The position numbers and the translations under genes were made by a program. 64,000 nucleotides of DNA from NCBI RefSeq assembly GCF_963678865.1, contig NZ_OY787459.1:3092501-3156500 (forward strand), in the 5' to 3' direction. Numbering within the stretch: the stretch's first letter is position 1; every line of letters starts with the position of its first letter. The DNA comes from Maridesulfovibrio sp. Its GTDB lineage: Bacteria; Desulfobacterota; Desulfovibrionia; Desulfovibrionales; Desulfovibrionaceae. The notes under the pieces are model-generated. The model saw only the letters and a list, made by a program, of their open reading frames with translations, was not told the DNA's origin and made no database searches. This document shows positions 9,519 through 20,457 of this stretch, in pieces.

Positions 9519-10332
9519 CTTTTTGAATTTTACGTATATTTTCCACTATGAGACCACTGACTTCCCTGCTGTAGAGCATGGCTACATGTCCAAGCGCATG
9601 GCTATGTATGATGTTCCAATTTCCTGAAGAAGGTTCAAGGTTGGTCCATGGCAGCACCAGTTCATCCATTGGGGAAATGATAGCCGTTTTGGGGATATCT
9701 TGCGGGTAAGCTATTCTGTTTTCACCTTTGAATAACCCACTTGCTGGATGGAGGCTTCGCCCCAGCCTGCCGATGGCTATTGATGCCAGAATACTTCCTC
9801 TGTACGGGGTGCCGAGAGATATGAGCCCGGCACACATGCTTTCTGTTTCCGGGGCCTGAGTTGCTCCGCAAGAAAGCAGACCTCCAAGGCTGTGCCCTAT
9901 GAGAATTATTTTTTTGTTTGATTTATAGTGAAGTTTTTCAATGGTATCGCGTAGTTCTAACACCAATTCAGGATAAGATGTCATAAAACTGCCGTATTGC
10001 CACGTGTGCAGGTTGCTGTACCCGGCCAGATTTAAGCGGTAACGCATAATCAGCCATGCGGCTTTGTTATGGTAAAGCCCGTGGACCATTAGTATGGGAG
10101 TGTCATCACTATTTTTTTTTATCAGCGGCAGATTGCACAGAAAGGTGAAAGGACGGGTGCAGACGGCGTTCAGCAGACTTAATCCAGCTGAAAATGCAGC
10201 CCTGACAAAATCCTTGAGCATCTGCTTGGCACCTCTTTTGCGTACTTCTGCGGGATTGCAGAGGGTTGCAAAAAGAAAAAGAGGAATGGGCATTAATACC
10301 AGCAGCACAACGGCATTTATTATAAAGTTCAT
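9514..10332 (-). CDS. Alpha/beta-hydrolase, lipase/esterase-like, membrane-anchored
   Basis: 272 aa with an N-terminal hydrophobic helix (residues ~3-24). The fold is signalled by the oxyanion region ILMVHGLYHNKAAW, the nucleophile elbow GHSLGG, an acidic residue in SPMDELVLPW, and a late His in HSHALGHVAM. This is the layout of triacylglycerol-lipase or PGAP1-like esterases. Substrate unknown. It is transcribed alone, divergent from the DUF1786 gene. Confidence 0.85.
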   Translation of the reverse strand: MNFIINAVVLLVLMPIPLFLFATLCNPAEVRKRGAKQMLKDFVRAAFSAGLSLLNAVCTRPFTFLCNLPLIKKNSDDTPILMVHGLYHNKAAWLIMRYRLNLAGYSNLHTWQYGSFMTSYPELVLELRDTIEKLHYKSNKKIILIGHSLGGLLSCGATQAPETESMCAGLISLGTPYRGSILASIAIGRLGRSLHPASGLFKGENRIAYPQDIPKTAIISPMDELVLPWTNLEPSSGNWNIIHSHALGHVAMLYSREVSGLIVENIRKIQKA

Positions 10333-10440
10333 AGCGTCCGGTTATGGGTTTCGGTTAACATATTCTGTTTTCAATTGACGCAAATCGTTTCCGCCTGCAA
10401 CATAATTATCAATCTTTACTGTTACAAATGGAGAGTTGAA

Positions 10441-11478
10441 GTGAAAGATACGGTCTTAAGTCTGGACATCGGCAGTGGAACTCAGGATGTCCTTTATTAT
10501 ATGAAGGGGGTGGAGATTGAGAATTGTTTCAAATTCGTACTTCCTTCGCCTGCACGGGTGGTGGGCGCCAAGATTAAGGAATTGACCGGACAGGGACGTG
10601 ATATATATCTTTCCGGCAGGAACATGGGGGGCGGTTTCGGGCGTTCAGTCTATCCGCACATGGAGGCCGGGTACAAGGTCTACTCCCACCCTCGCGCTGC
10701 TCTCGCTCTTGGAGACGACCTGACCCGTCTGGAAAAAAACGGAATAATCCTTTGCGATGAAATGCCTGAAGGGTGCGTCGAAGTGCCACTTGCTGATTTT
10801 GATCCTGAGTGGTGGAAGGAATTTTTTGCGGCAGCGGGGCTTGATTATCCCGGCTATATTACTGCTTCGGTTCAGGATCATGGTTACCATCCGGGCAAGA
10901 GTAATCGTATCGGGCGGTTTAATCTTTGGAAACACCTGCTGCTGGAGAATAGCGGGCGTCCCGAAAGTCTTGTTTTTGAAACCGTACCCCCTGAATTCAC
11001 CCGCATGGCTGAGCTGCAGGACAGTATCGGCGGTGGTGCAGTAAGTGATACCGGGGCGGCAGCAGTGCTGGGAGCTCTGTTTGTGGACGGGATTATGGAG
11101 CACAGTCATCGGCAGGGGGTCTGCCTGATTAATGTGGGCAATAGTCATACGGTTTCTTTTCTGATCTTTAAGGGTGCGGTTTACGGAGTTTATGAGCATC
11201 ATACCGGAAATATGACCCCGGAAAAGCTCTGGAATGATTCCCAGCGTTTCCGGCAGGGTAAAATAAGTTTCCAGGATGTTTTTGATGACTGGGGACACGG
11301 CTGCCTGACTCTTGACCTGCCGGAAGAGGCGCAGGGGTTTGCTCCCACATATGTGCTTGGTCCCCGCCGGGCATTGCTGGAAGGTTATCCGGTAGAATTC
11401 CCTGCTCCCGGGGGGGATATGATGCTTGCCGGAAGCTTTGGCCTGATAAAGGGAATGGAGATGAAAGGCATATTGTAA
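10441..11478 (+). CDS. DUF1786 family protein (ASKHA-like fold)
   Basis: 345 aa from a GTG start at 10441, preceded by GGAGAG. The start LSLDIGSGTQDVLYYM is the DUF1786 signature and resembles the phosphate-1 loop of actin/sugar-kinase ATPases. A second glycine-rich segment (INVGNSHTVSFL) lies at about 225. The family has no established role that I can name; older annotations link it to pyruvate-formate-lyase activase-related proteins. Single gene between a lipase and a sensor kinase. Confidence 0.85.
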   Translation: MKDTVLSLDIGSGTQDVLYYMKGVEIENCFKFVLPSPARVVGAKIKELTGQGRDIYLSGRNMGGGFGRSVYPHMEAGYKVYSHPRAALALGDDLTRLEKNGIILCDEMPEGCVEVPLADFDPEWWKEFFAAAGLDYPGYITASVQDHGYHPGKSNRIGRFNLWKHLLLENSGRPESLVFETVPPEFTRMAELQDSIGGGAVSDTGAAAVLGALFVDGIMEHSHRQGVCLINVGNSHTVSFLIFKGAVYGVYEHHTGNMTPEKLWNDSQRFRQGKISFQDVFDDWGHGCLTLDLPEEAQGFAPTYVLGPRRALLEGYPVEFPAPGGDMMLAGSFGLIKGMEMKGIL

Positions 11479-11605
11479 TGTAGTTGGCAAAATGACTTAT
11501 CTCCTTGCTCTGCCAGCGTATTAGCGCTATTGATGATCAGGATTGTTCTTTTGTGAACTGTGCTGAATACCTTAAACCGGACTGATGTACTGAAGACCAG
11601 AGGCC

Positions 11606-13765
11606 ATGTTTCGATCCATACTGTTTGCACTATTATTATTTCTGCCCGGCTGTACTGATATTTTTGCAGAAGGCTGGCTCTCCAGTACTCTTACTGAGCT
11701 GGGGGCGGGTAATCTGGACAGGATTCTTGTGATTGGTGCGGGTGTGATTATTGCTATTCTGCTGTTTTTTATCGGTTTTCTTTATTTGAATATCGATAAG
11801 AGAAAAAAAGTGGAAACGGAATTGCAGCGTGAACGCGATCTCATGGGCAGTATTATGGAAACCAGCCCCATGGGTATTTTGGTTATTGATAATGACGGCA
11901 GGATTATTTTTGCCAATGATCAGGCTGCCCGTGTGCATGGTGTGGCCCGTGAAGACATTATAGGTAAACAGCATAATGACCCGGTTTGGGAAATAACCGC
12001 CCATGACGGATCCCCTTTTCCTGAAGAACGGCTCGCTTTCAACAGGGTCATGAAAATCCGTAATGCGGTTTTGGATATTCGTCACGCCATCCATTGGATG
12101 GATGGACGCAGGGTCCTGCTCTCCATCAATGCTTCCCCTATTTTTTCTGATGACGGGAACATTCAGAAAGTCGTTGCCTCTGTAGAGGACATCACCACCA
12201 GAAAAAAAGTGGAGGAAGCTCTCAAGGAGAGCGCCTACCGTTTTCGTTCACTTGTTAAAACAGCTGAAAGTGTCATTATTCTCCTTTCCCCCGAGAAAAA
12301 AATTCTTGAATTCAACCGTATGGCTGAGCACATTTTCGGACGGACCCGCCATGAGGTACTGGGCCGTGATTATTATGAACTTTTTGTTCCGGAGAGATTT
12401 TGGGCTGACCATAATAAGCAGTTCTCAACAGTGCTTTCCGGTACTCCTTTGCGGTTGCTTGAGGGCTATGTGGTAGCCCATGGCGGTGAAGAGCGCATGA
12501 TGCAATGGTCCCTTTCCCGGTTGCTGGATGCCAAGGGCGGAGCTTTGGGGGTTCTTGCAGTGGGACAGGACATCACCGAGCGCAAGCGAAGTGAAGCCGA
12601 ACTTTGCGAAGCCCGTGATGCTGCCGAAGAAGCCAGCCGGGCAAAAAGTGAATTCCTCGCCAATATGAGTCATGAAATCCGCACTCCTATCAGCGCAATT
12701 ATCGGCATGAGTGAAATGACTTTGAGCACCGACCTGACCGAAGAGCAGCAGGGGTATCTGGTAACGGTTAAAAAAGCTGCGGAATCATTGCTGCACATTA
12801 TTAATGATATTCTTGATATTTCCAAAATTGAAGCCCGCAAGATGGAGTTGCGGCCCGAGGATTTCAATCTCTTTGAAATGCTGGAAAAACAGCTTTCAGT
12901 TTTGAAGGTGCAGGCAGAGGAAAAGGGCATAGAACTGCGCGCCAATGTCAGCGACGATGTTTCCCGCTGCTATTATGGGGATGAATACCGTCTTGGGCAG
13001 ATCATAATCAATCTGGTGGGCAATGCCATCAAGTTTACTGAAAAAGGTTACGTGAAAGTCTCTGTGGAGCATGCCGGAAGTTTTGAAGAGGGTGCGGTTC
13101 TCGAGTTCAGGGTTAAAGACACTGGAATAGGTATTTCAGAAGATAAGGCCGAGAAACTTTTTGAAAGTTTTGTGCAGCTCAATGCCGGATATTCCAAACG
13201 CCATCCCGGAAGCGGTTTGGGGCTGGCTATTTCACGCCAGTTGGTGGAAATGATGGGGGGGCAGATTACCTTTACCAGCAGTGAAGGCAAGGGCACTGAG
13301 TTCAAGTTTACAGTAAGGCTCAAGTCCAGCGAAGGTGAATGTCTGGAAACCCCGGTTACTATTTTTGAGACTCCCGGTACTGGAAAGGCTCATCCTGCCC
13401 GTATCCTTCTGGCTGAGGATAATGCTACCAACCAGCTCTATATTGCCCATTTCCTGACTGAACAGGGCTTTGAGGTTGAAACTGCGGAAAATGGGATTGA
13501 AGCTTTGGAATTGCTGGCGAACAGTGATTCTTTTGACGTTATCCTTATGGATGTGCAGATGCCTGAGATGGACGGTCTTGAAACAACAAAGAGGATCAGG
13601 GAGCAGGGGAACGATATCCCGATCATTGCCCTGACCGCTTATGCCATGGAAGGAGACCGGGAAAAATTCTTGAGCAGTGGCATGGATGCCTATTCTTCAA
13701 AGCCGGTTAAGATTGACGAGCTGGTTAAGATTATCGGCAGGCTTGTTCCCCACAAGACCAATTAA
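11606..13765 (+). CDS. Hybrid sensor histidine kinase (TM-PAS-PAS-HisKA-HATPase-REC)
   Basis: 719 aa. A signal-like N-terminus with a possible lipobox (LLFLPGC) and a TM helix (~40-60) precede two PAS domains (~85-205 and 215-330). The HisKA phospho-acceptor is H356 in SHEIRTP. The ATPase domain has the N, G1 (DTGIGIS) and G2 (GSGLGLA) boxes. A C-terminal receiver has D649 in LMDVQMPEMDG. The final output partner is not adjacent, so this looks like an orphan kinase passing phosphate to an unlinked protein. Confidence 0.93.
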   Translation: MFRSILFALLLFLPGCTDIFAEGWLSSTLTELGAGNLDRILVIGAGVIIAILLFFIGFLYLNIDKRKKVETELQRERDLMGSIMETSPMGILVIDNDGRIIFANDQAARVHGVAREDIIGKQHNDPVWEITAHDGSPFPEERLAFNRVMKIRNAVLDIRHAIHWMDGRRVLLSINASPIFSDDGNIQKVVASVEDITTRKKVEEALKESAYRFRSLVKTAESVIILLSPEKKILEFNRMAEHIFGRTRHEVLGRDYYELFVPERFWADHNKQFSTVLSGTPLRLLEGYVVAHGGEERMMQWSLSRLLDAKGGALGVLAVGQDITERKRSEAELCEARDAAEEASRAKSEFLANMSHEIRTPISAIIGMSEMTLSTDLTEEQQGYLVTVKKAAESLLHIINDILDISKIEARKMELRPEDFNLFEMLEKQLSVLKVQAEEKGIELRANVSDDVSRCYYGDEYRLGQIIINLVGNAIKFTEKGYVKVSVEHAGSFEEGAVLEFRVKDTGIGISEDKAEKLFESFVQLNAGYSKRHPGSGLGLAISRQLVEMMGGQITFTSSEGKGTEFKFTVRLKSSEGECLETPVTIFETPGTGKAHPARILLAEDNATNQLYIAHFLTEQGFEVETAENGIEALELLANSDSFDVILMDVQMPEMDGLETTKRIREQGNDIPIIALTAYAMEGDREKFLSSGMDAYSSKPVKIDELVKIIGRLVPHKTN

Positions 13766-13799
13766 AAAAGCGCCAAATCTGCGTGATCTGGCGCTAGTT
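13766..13799 (-). terminator. Terminator between convergent kinase and hypothetical gene
   Basis: Stem AGCGCCA / TGGCGCT, extended by near-matching bases. The run of six T lies on the minus strand, so it mainly ends the 13813-14232 gene. Confidence 0.75.
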
Positions 13800-13812
13800 C
13801 GTTTAGCATAAT

Positions 13813-14232
13813 TTATTGTTCGTTTTTTTTATCTTCAATATTCCCTACCAGATCCTTCTGCAGGATTCCGGCAATCTGCTCTTTGAAGTCCATGAGTTCT
13901 TTGTTGTTGATTCCTGCAAGAATGTCTTCCGCAGATTCAATTTCATCGAATCCTTTGTTTAAGGAGCACACAAGATGAATACCCACTTTTCGACCTTCAA
14001 GATCAACTGTTCCAAGAATATTTGACTTTTTTATCTTTTTTCTTACCGCTTGCGGAAGCTGGGGGATGGCCAGCAGCATGTCGCGGGGGTAGAACAAGTA
14101 GCCGAAGGAAAAATTCTCGGCAGTAAAAGCGTCATTTTGAAATCCACCATTGAGGTCAAGATCACTGCCTTTGGCTGATTCCAGCATCTGCATGATATCA
14201 GAAGCGATAGTTTCCGCGTAACCTTTGTCCAT
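13813..14232 (-). CDS. Hypothetical protein, soluble
   Basis: 139 aa, acidic, no TM segments or signal. The central part alternates beta-like and helical stretches (ENFSFGYLFYPRDMLLAIPQLP). No family recognised. It has its own terminator and is flanked by about 150 bp on the upstream side that contain a GC-rich hairpin without a T-run (near 14281-14301). Likely a genuine lineage-specific gene. Confidence 0.7.
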   Translation of the reverse strand: MDKGYAETIASDIMQMLESAKGSDLDLNGGFQNDAFTAENFSFGYLFYPRDMLLAIPQLPQAVRKKIKKSNILGTVDLEGRKVGIHLVCSLNKGFDEIESAEDILAGINNKELMDFKEQIAGILQKDLVGNIEDKKNEQ

Positions 14233-14384
14233 ATTGTTTCTCCCTGAAATATTATGTAGCCTTCGTTTGTTTGTAATTATTTCCCCGGCAGCGGCTGCGG
14301 GGGCAAAAGAGAATCAAGCATTTGCAGCCTGCAGATGTCAAGCTGATTGGGAGGCTTCGGTATATGAAATCGTATAGTCAGGAA

Positions 14385-14885
14385 TTATGGCTGTTTTAAT
14401 TTACCCCAGGGTTTAAATACAGAAACCCAGACCAGAAAGAGCAGGCAGCCGAAGACAGCAAATGCTGAGATTTCATTGAGCAATTGGCTGCGCAGGTATT
14501 CCGGGGTCTGCAGGGCCAGATCTCCTGTATTACCTGAAAGTTTACTCATATGTTCCAGCCAGGGCATGTAGCAGGTGAATCCGAAGACGATGAAGCCTAT
14601 GTTGATTGCCCATTTGGTGATAATCCATTTAAACTTGAAAAATCCCCATGCACTTTTGCAGGCAAAGATAAATCCCGTGCACAGACAGCCCAAAGCTCCG
14701 GCGGTGACTACATATTGATCCACCAGCTTCAGGCAGATGTCCCGGCCATACAGGGCTTCCCCTGATCCCGGAACAAAAAGGCAGTGCAGCAGGACCAGTG
14801 AGAGTGCTCCGCCGCCCCAGAGGCAGGCGCTTAGCATGTGCATGGCGCGTAGCCATTTGGTTTGTGTCGGTGTGAGTTTTGTCAT
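14385..14885 (-). CDS. Four-TM membrane protein, DUF2269/CopD-like
   Basis: 166 aa with four TM segments at about 15-35, 58-80, 88-108 and 140-160. The first contains MHMLSACLWGGGALS, typical of small heme- or copper-associated membrane families (CopD/DUF2269). Its ATG shares one base with the stop of the upstream sensor kinase (TAATG), so translation is coupled. A role in that kinase's signalling is inferred from coupling only. Confidence 0.75.
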   Translation of the reverse strand: MTKLTPTQTKWLRAMHMLSACLWGGGALSLVLLHCLFVPGSGEALYGRDICLKLVDQYVVTAGALGCLCTGFIFACKSAWGFFKFKWIITKWAINIGFIVFGFTCYMPWLEHMSKLSGNTGDLALQTPEYLRSQLLNEISAFAVFGCLLFLVWVSVFKPWGKLKQP

Positions 14886-17800
14886 TATTTCAGTTTGTTG
14901 TATAAGTTAAGTGCGGTCTGTAGTAGTTTATCCCTTTTGATGGGTTTGGCTATGAACTCGTCCGCTCCTCCGGCAAGGCATTTTTCCCTGTGTTCCGGTG
15001 ATACATGGGCCGTAAGAGCAATTATCCCGGATCGTTTCCCGGAATTCTCCTCCTCTTTTCTGAATTTATCAAGAAATTCATAGCCGTTCATTATGGGCAT
15101 TTCCATGTCCAACAAAATTATATCAAAATAATTATTTGAGGTAAGTTTCATAGCCTGCCTGCCATCACCGGTCATGACAAGATTAACACCTGTGTTTTTA
15201 AAAAAATGTCTGATCAGGTCCTGATTGGAGAGGTTGTCTTCAGCCACCAGAATTCGCATGGCTGGGAGTTTAAATTCGTGCCTCTCTTCCGGGCTTTGTC
15301 CGTTTTTATGGGATAAATTCAGCAATTCCATTGTATTTCTGAGAAGTAATCTGCGTGAAACCGGCAGGGGTTGTCCCCGGCCTGTAATCCCTTGTTCCAG
15401 CAATTTTCTGTCAAAGCCGGCTCCCTGCTGGAGCATAAGAACCGGAGGCAGTTCGATGCCTTCAGCTTTAAGTGTGTGCAGCAGCCTCAGACCTTCTGAA
15501 TTCTTAAGCGAAAGATCGTAGATGAGGAGTCTATATTTCTGCTCCTGCGCTGAATGGAGCAACGTTTTCAGACTTTCCGCAGTGGAGCAGGGCGTGGCTC
15601 TGCCATTGAAATAATTCAGGGTTTCGCAGAGAGAGATCAAGGTCTCGGGATTGCGGGCGGCCACCAGTATTTCAGAACATTTAAGATCCGGCTGAGGTTG
15701 CGGATTCGTTTCCGGGCAGTGGGGCAGGGGCAGGGTAACTGTGAAGGTGCTGCCTTTTCCGGGAGTGCTGCTGGCAGTAATGCTTCCGCCCATGAGCTCC
15801 GCCAGCTTACGGCTGATGGAAAGTCCAAGTCCGGAACCCCCATACCTGCGGGTGGTGGAAGTGTCGGCCTGCGAAAATGGTTCGAAAATGGTTTCCAGCT
15901 TTTCCGGTGAAATGCCGATTCCGGTATCGGATACGGTGAAGGTGATGTTGTCCGGTGAAGACCCTTTTCCTGAGCGTGATACGGTAACGTTTACTTCTCC
16001 GCTGTTGGTGAATTTTACAGCATTGGAAAGGAGATTGAGCATGATCTGGCGCAGACGGGTTGAATCTCCGGTTACAATTTCCGGTACCTCAGGCTTGTAA
16101 CGCAGGACCAACTCCACATGCCGTGACGAAGCTGCTGTGCTTTGCAGATACATGAGTGATTCTGTCTCTTGCAGCAGGTCAACAGGTATGGATTCCAGTT
16201 GTATGTGGTTAGCCTCTATTTTGGAAAAATCAAGAATATCGTTAATGATAGTCAGCAATACTTCGCCGGAAGACTCAAATATATTAACGTATTCAGCCTG
16301 TTCTTCGGATATGTCCGTGTTTTTCAGCAGGTCGGCTACCCCCAGAATAGAGTTGAGGGGAGTGCGTATTTCATGACTCATGCTGGCAAGGAAAACACCC
16401 TTGGCTTTGTTGGCTTCCTCTGTTTTCAAAATTGCCTGTTCCAGTCTTTCTTCGGTTTTTTTGTGTTCTTCAATTTCCTGATTCAGATCGGCTGTACGTG
16501 CTTCCACCTGCATGGCCAGCGCATCTTTCTGTTTTTTCATCGAACGGGTTCGCTGGCGTACGATCAGGATAAACAGGAGGATGAAGGCGCAGAAAAGACC
16601 TGCAGCGAACCATGATGTTTTCCAGAACGGAGGGGTAATTGATATTCCCAGCCGGATTCCTTCTGTGTTCCATATTCCGTCACTGTTGGCTCCGCGGACC
16701 CTGAACACGTAGTTGCCGTGATCAAAATTAGTGAAAGTCGCTGTGGCATCCGGGGCGTCGATCCATGCGTCATTAAAACCTTCCAGCATGTATTGGTATT
16801 TGTTCAGTTTCGGGTTCTGGTAGTCCAGGGCTGAAAAATTAAAGCTGAACATGGCATCTTTCCATGACAGGGTAACATGAGCGGATTCGGTTATGTTACG
16901 TTCAAGTTTTGCCGGCCTGTTCATTATGCTCAACCCGGTGATGACCATGGGCGGGGGAGTGATGTTGATTTTTATTTCGCGGGGATCGAACATGGTTATA
17001 CCCTTGAGACCGCCGAAGTACATCTTGCCGCTTTGGCCTTTGTTGTATGAATTTATCCAGAATTCTATTCCCTGCAGCCCGTCTGAAAGACTGAAATTCC
17101 AGACCTGTCCGTTAACCGGATTAAGGCGTGAAATACCCTTGAAGGTGGATACCCAGACGTGACCGCTATCGTCTAGGCAAAGCCCTTGAATCCCGTCGTT
17201 GGCAAGGCCGTTTTCCGTAGTGTAGCGAGTGAACATCCCGCTTACCGGATCAAAACGGTTCAAACCGGAATCAGTGCCCAGCCAGAGGGAACCATCCGCA
17301 GCTTCGGCAATTGGCGTAACTCGGTTGTTCGAGAGGGATTGCGGATTGTCCGGATCGTGCCGGAAATGTCTGAATGTACCCTTTTCCCGGTCCATCAAAT
17401 TCAGTCCGGCATTGGTGCAGACCCAGAAATTGTTATTGCTGTCTTCAAAAATGTTGCGGACCCTTTGATGTCCAAGACTGCTCGGATCGGAGGAAACATA
17501 GTTGTAATGTTTGAACTTGCCGGTTTCACGGTCCAGCCTGTTGAGTCCTTTTTTGCTGGTCCCGATCCAGATATAGCCCTTGCTGCCTTCGTATATCCAC
17601 CAGATATTGTTCTGGCTCAGGGAGTTGCTGTCAGCATTGTTCCGTTTGTACCTTTTGACAACTCCTCTCTCTTTGTTGATGACACAGATGCCTTTTTTAC
17701 GGGTTCCCACCCAGATCAGCCCGGAACTGTCCTGAAAAATGCAGTTGATCCGGTCGCCGGATAACTTCCACGGGGCCGCAGATTTTGTATTGTAGGTTTT

Positions 17801-19021
17801 GATTTCTCCGGTTCGGGGGTCATAGGTGTTGATCCCGTTTTTATAGGTTCCCACCCAAAGCAGCCCTTCTTTATCTTCAAGGACGGCACTTATTTCCAGC
17901 CCCGAAAGTGTGTCCTTTTTCCATGGCTGGCGGGTAAGTAAGCCGAAAGCCTGCATTTTAGGGGTGAGTTTGCTCAACCCGGCTGTATAGGTGGCAATCC
18001 AGATAACTCCTGAGTTGTCCTCGAGGATTCCGGTAACCTTGTTACTGCTCAGGCTCTGACGGTCAAACTGGTTGTTCTTGAAGAAATGAAATTTCATTTT
18101 TTCCGGGCTCAATCCGGCGGTTGCAGGATCCCGTTTCGCCAATCCTTCAAGGGTTCCCAGCCAGATATTTCCGGAACGATCTTCGTAAATGTCGTTAATT
18201 TCCAGAGAGCTGAGTATGGACCTAAACTTTCCGCTACGGGGATCAAGGATGGAAATTCCTTTTTTAGTGCCTATCCATAATTCATTTTTTTTCTGCTGAT
18301 AAAAGCAGAGGATTGTGTTGTCGTTGAGGCTTTCAGGATCATCGGGGTCATGCATGAAAGTTTTAAATGTTTTTTGTTTACGGTTGAATAGGTTAAATCC
18401 TCCGGCTGTGCCTACCCATATCCGGCCCTGCAGGTCTTCATAAACAGTCCTGATTTCATCATCACTGATGCTGCCCGGCTGTTCGGAATGACGGAAGCTG
18501 GTAAAGTTTCCTGATTTCCGGTTGAAAATATGCAGACCATAATGAGTCCCTACCCAGAGCTGCCCTTTGGAGTCCTCATAGATGGAGCTGACGTCTTTAT
18601 CCGAAACGGGATGGGTATTATCTGTTGCAGGCTGAAAGCTTATGAAGCTGTCTGTTAAGCGATTATAGCGGTTTAATCCTCCGCCCTTTGTGCCGACCCA
18701 GATGATTCCGTCCTTATCTTCATAGAGGGCGCGTATATTGGCGTCGGAAAGGCTTCCGGCTTCTGTGCCGTCCTTGTATACTTTAATATGCCTGCCATCG
18801 TAGCGGTTAAGCCCATCATAGGTTCCGAACCACAGGAACCCCCGTGAATCCTGCAGCATGCAGAGGATGGAAGATTGCGACAGTCCGTCATTCAGGGATA
18901 AGTGGTCAAACCTGAGCTCTTCCTGGTACGCCAGTGCCGGTATTATAGGTAAGATGAATAATATCAGTATGCTTGTGATTAATGTCGCAATTCTTATATA
19001 TCGGGGCATGCGTTGATCCAT
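14885..19021 (-). CDS. Large hybrid kinase with two-component beta-propeller sensor
   Basis: About 1378 aa from the ATG at 19021, chosen because a clean signal peptide follows ([20 protein letters not shown]) and it does not run into the upstream gene. The periplasmic region is built from repeated Reg_prop blades (patterns like [18 protein letters not shown]), then a Y_Y_Y domain and one TM helix. Inside: HisKA with H883, HATPase, a degenerate receiver-like segment lacking the acidic pair, and a C-terminal receiver with D1305 ([11 protein letters not shown]). No DNA-binding output. Such sensors usually read polymer breakdown products; the ligand is unknown. Confidence 0.92.
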   Translation of the reverse strand: MDQRMPRYIRIATLITSILILFILPIIPALAYQEELRFDHLSLNDGLSQSSILCMLQDSRGFLWFGTYDGLNRYDGRHIKVYKDGTEAGSLSDANIRALYEDKDGIIWVGTKGGGLNRYNRLTDSFISFQPATDNTHPVSDKDVSSIYEDSKGQLWVGTHYGLHIFNRKSGNFTSFRHSEQPGSISDDEIRTVYEDLQGRIWVGTAGGFNLFNRKQKTFKTFMHDPDDPESLNDNTILCFYQQKKNELWIGTKKGISILDPRSGKFRSILSSLEINDIYEDRSGNIWLGTLEGLAKRDPATAGLSPEKMKFHFFKNNQFDRQSLSSNKVTGILEDNSGVIWIATYTAGLSKLTPKMQAFGLLTRQPWKKDTLSGLEISAVLEDKEGLLWVGTYKNGINTYDPRTGEIKTYNTKSAAPWKLSGDRINCIFQDSSGLIWVGTRKKGICVINKERGVVKRYKRNNADSNSLSQNNIWWIYEGSKGYIWIGTSKKGLNRLDRETGKFKHYNYVSSDPSSLGHQRVRNIFEDSNNNFWVCTNAGLNLMDREKGTFRHFRHDPDNPQSLSNNRVTPIAEAADGSLWLGTDSGLNRFDPVSGMFTRYTTENGLANDGIQGLCLDDSGHVWVSTFKGISRLNPVNGQVWNFSLSDGLQGIEFWINSYNKGQSGKMYFGGLKGITMFDPREIKINITPPPMVITGLSIMNRPAKLERNITESAHVTLSWKDAMFSFNFSALDYQNPKLNKYQYMLEGFNDAWIDAPDATATFTNFDHGNYVFRVRGANSDGIWNTEGIRLGISITPPFWKTSWFAAGLFCAFILLFILIVRQRTRSMKKQKDALAMQVEARTADLNQEIEEHKKTEERLEQAILKTEEANKAKGVFLASMSHEIRTPLNSILGVADLLKNTDISEEQAEYVNIFESSGEVLLTIINDILDFSKIEANHIQLESIPVDLLQETESLMYLQSTAASSRHVELVLRYKPEVPEIVTGDSTRLRQIMLNLLSNAVKFTNSGEVNVTVSRSGKGSSPDNITFTVSDTGIGISPEKLETIFEPFSQADTSTTRRYGGSGLGLSISRKLAELMGGSITASSTPGKGSTFTVTLPLPHCPETNPQPQPDLKCSEILVAARNPETLISLCETLNYFNGRATPCSTAESLKTLLHSAQEQKYRLLIYDLSLKNSEGLRLLHTLKAEGIELPPVLMLQQGAGFDRKLLEQGITGRGQPLPVSRRLLLRNTMELLNLSHKNGQSPEERHEFKLPAMRILVAEDNLSNQDLIRHFFKNTGVNLVMTGDGRQAMKLTSNNYFDIILLDMEMPIMNGYEFLDKFRKEEENSGKRSGIIALTAHVSPEHREKCLAGGADEFIAKPIKRDKLLQTALNLYNKLK

Positions 19022-19058
19022 ATCAGTTGGCGATGAAAGGGCAGTCCACTCTGTTCTG

Positions 19059-20261
19059 TTAAACTGAGAGGACTGACTTGATACGTTCAAGGGCCCAGTC
19101 CACTTGTTTTGCATTGATAACCAGCGGAGGCGCAAATCTTATGATGTTGTCGTGTGTTTCCTTACAGAGGAGCCCGTTTTCCTTGAGCTTTTCGCAATAC
19201 TGCCTTGCTCCTCCGGCATTAAGCTTGAATTCAACGGCCAATAGCAGTCCTCTTCCGCGAACTTCCTTGATTTTGCCGTTTTGGATGGAATTAAGCCCGG
19301 CCAGAAATTTCGCTCCCATATCTTCAGCATTCTGAATGAGTTTTTCGTCTTTCAGGACTTTGAGAGCCTCTCTTGCCACAGCACAGGCCAGCGGGTTTCC
19401 GCCGAAGGTGGAGCCGTGTTCGCCGGGCTTGAGTACGCCGAGGACCTCGGTATTGGAAAGTACTGCCGACACCGGGTAGAATCCCCCGGAAAGGGCTTTT
19501 CCTATGAGGGTGATATCTGCCTCGATGCCTTCATGCTCTTCCGCGAGCATTTTTCCGGTCCGTCCGAGTCCGGTCTGAATTTCGTCCAAAATCAGATTGA
19601 TGTTATGTTTGTTGCAAATTTCGCGGACTTTTTTCAGGTAACCTTCGGGAGGTATTATGACCCCTGCCTCACCTTGGATTGGTTCGACCATGAAAGCCAC
19701 TGTGTTGGGAGTTATGGTCGCTTCAAGAGCCTCGGCATTGCCGAAGGGGATGATCTTGAAGCCGGGAGTGAAGGGGCCGAATCCCTTGCGGGAGCCTAGA
19801 TCAGTGGAAAAACTGACGATGGTGATGGTCCGGCCATGAAAATTGTCGCCGCATACAATGATCTCGGCGCGGTCTTCAGGGATTCCTTTGACCATATAAC
19901 CCCATTTGCGCACCGCTTTGATGGCGGTTTCAACCGCCTCGGCGCCGCTGTTCATGGGCAGGACTTTGTGGGAGTTGGTCAGTGCGCAAAGCTCTTCGTA
20001 AAAAGGACCCAACTGGTCGTTGCGGAAGGCTCTGGAAGTCAGGGTCAGTTTTTCTATCTGTTCCTGCATGGCCTTTTTGATACGAGGATGGCAGTGGCCC
20101 TGATTTACTGCGGAGTATGCGGAAAGGCAGTCCATGTACTTGTTTCCTTCAACGTCCCAGACCCAGACTCCCTCTCCTTTTTCAATTACAACGTCGAGGG
20201 GTTTATAGTTCTGCGCGCCAAATTTATCTTCAAGTTCAATGTATTCGGACTGTTTCATCAT
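19059..20261 (-). CDS. rocD: Ornithine aminotransferase (class III PLP-dependent)
   Basis: 400 aa, full length for the family. It converts ornithine and 2-oxoglutarate to glutamate-semialdehyde and glutamate in the cytosol. Motifs include [14 protein letters not shown], the PLP-binding [14 protein letters not shown], and the Schiff-base lysine segment [17 protein letters not shown]. The N-terminus ([18 protein letters not shown]) is closest to ornithine rather than acetylornithine enzymes. GGAG precedes the start, which has two in-frame ATGs. Transcribed upstream of the hybrid kinase but with a 37-bp gap and unrelated function. Confidence 0.92.
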   Translation of the reverse strand: MMKQSEYIELEDKFGAQNYKPLDVVIEKGEGVWVWDVEGNKYMDCLSAYSAVNQGHCHPRIKKAMQEQIEKLTLTSRAFRNDQLGPFYEELCALTNSHKVLPMNSGAEAVETAIKAVRKWGYMVKGIPEDRAEIIVCGDNFHGRTITIVSFSTDLGSRKGFGPFTPGFKIIPFGNAEALEATITPNTVAFMVEPIQGEAGVIIPPEGYLKKVREICNKHNINLILDEIQTGLGRTGKMLAEEHEGIEADITLIGKALSGGFYPVSAVLSNTEVLGVLKPGEHGSTFGGNPLACAVAREALKVLKDEKLIQNAEDMGAKFLAGLNSIQNGKIKEVRGRGLLLAVEFKLNAGGARQYCEKLKENGLLCKETHDNIIRFAPPLVINAKQVDWALERIKSVLSV

Positions 20262-20388
20262 CTGAATCTCCGTTGAAGGATTGATTTGTCTATATATCTA
20301 CTAGATTCAGTTTCATTTATCCAGCTTTGTCCTTTGTGTTTGTATAATATATTAGAGACCTTTGCGTTGTTTGAAGAGTCAGACGTGT

Positions 20389-20425
20389 CAAACGCCGCAT
20401 GATTTTTGTTTTCATGCGGCGTTTG
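20389..20425. terminator. Strong hairpin between rocD and the LOG-family gene
   Basis: CAAACGCCGCATGA / TCATGCGGCGTTTG, a perfect 14-bp stem with a 9-base loop. It has no T-run on either strand, so it is at best a weak intrinsic terminator for the minus-strand operon ending at 20458. Confidence 0.5.
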
Positions 20426-20457
20426 GTGAAGAAGATGTAGTACTTAAATAATAAAAT

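Noticed and set aside
10645-11490. 281-codon minus-strand ORF opposite the DUF1786 gene
   Set aside because: Composition matches a reverse frame of the plus gene, which has a good start and family motif.
17186-17764. 192-codon plus-strand ORF inside the large hybrid kinase
   Set aside because: Arises from the reverse of repeated propeller blades.
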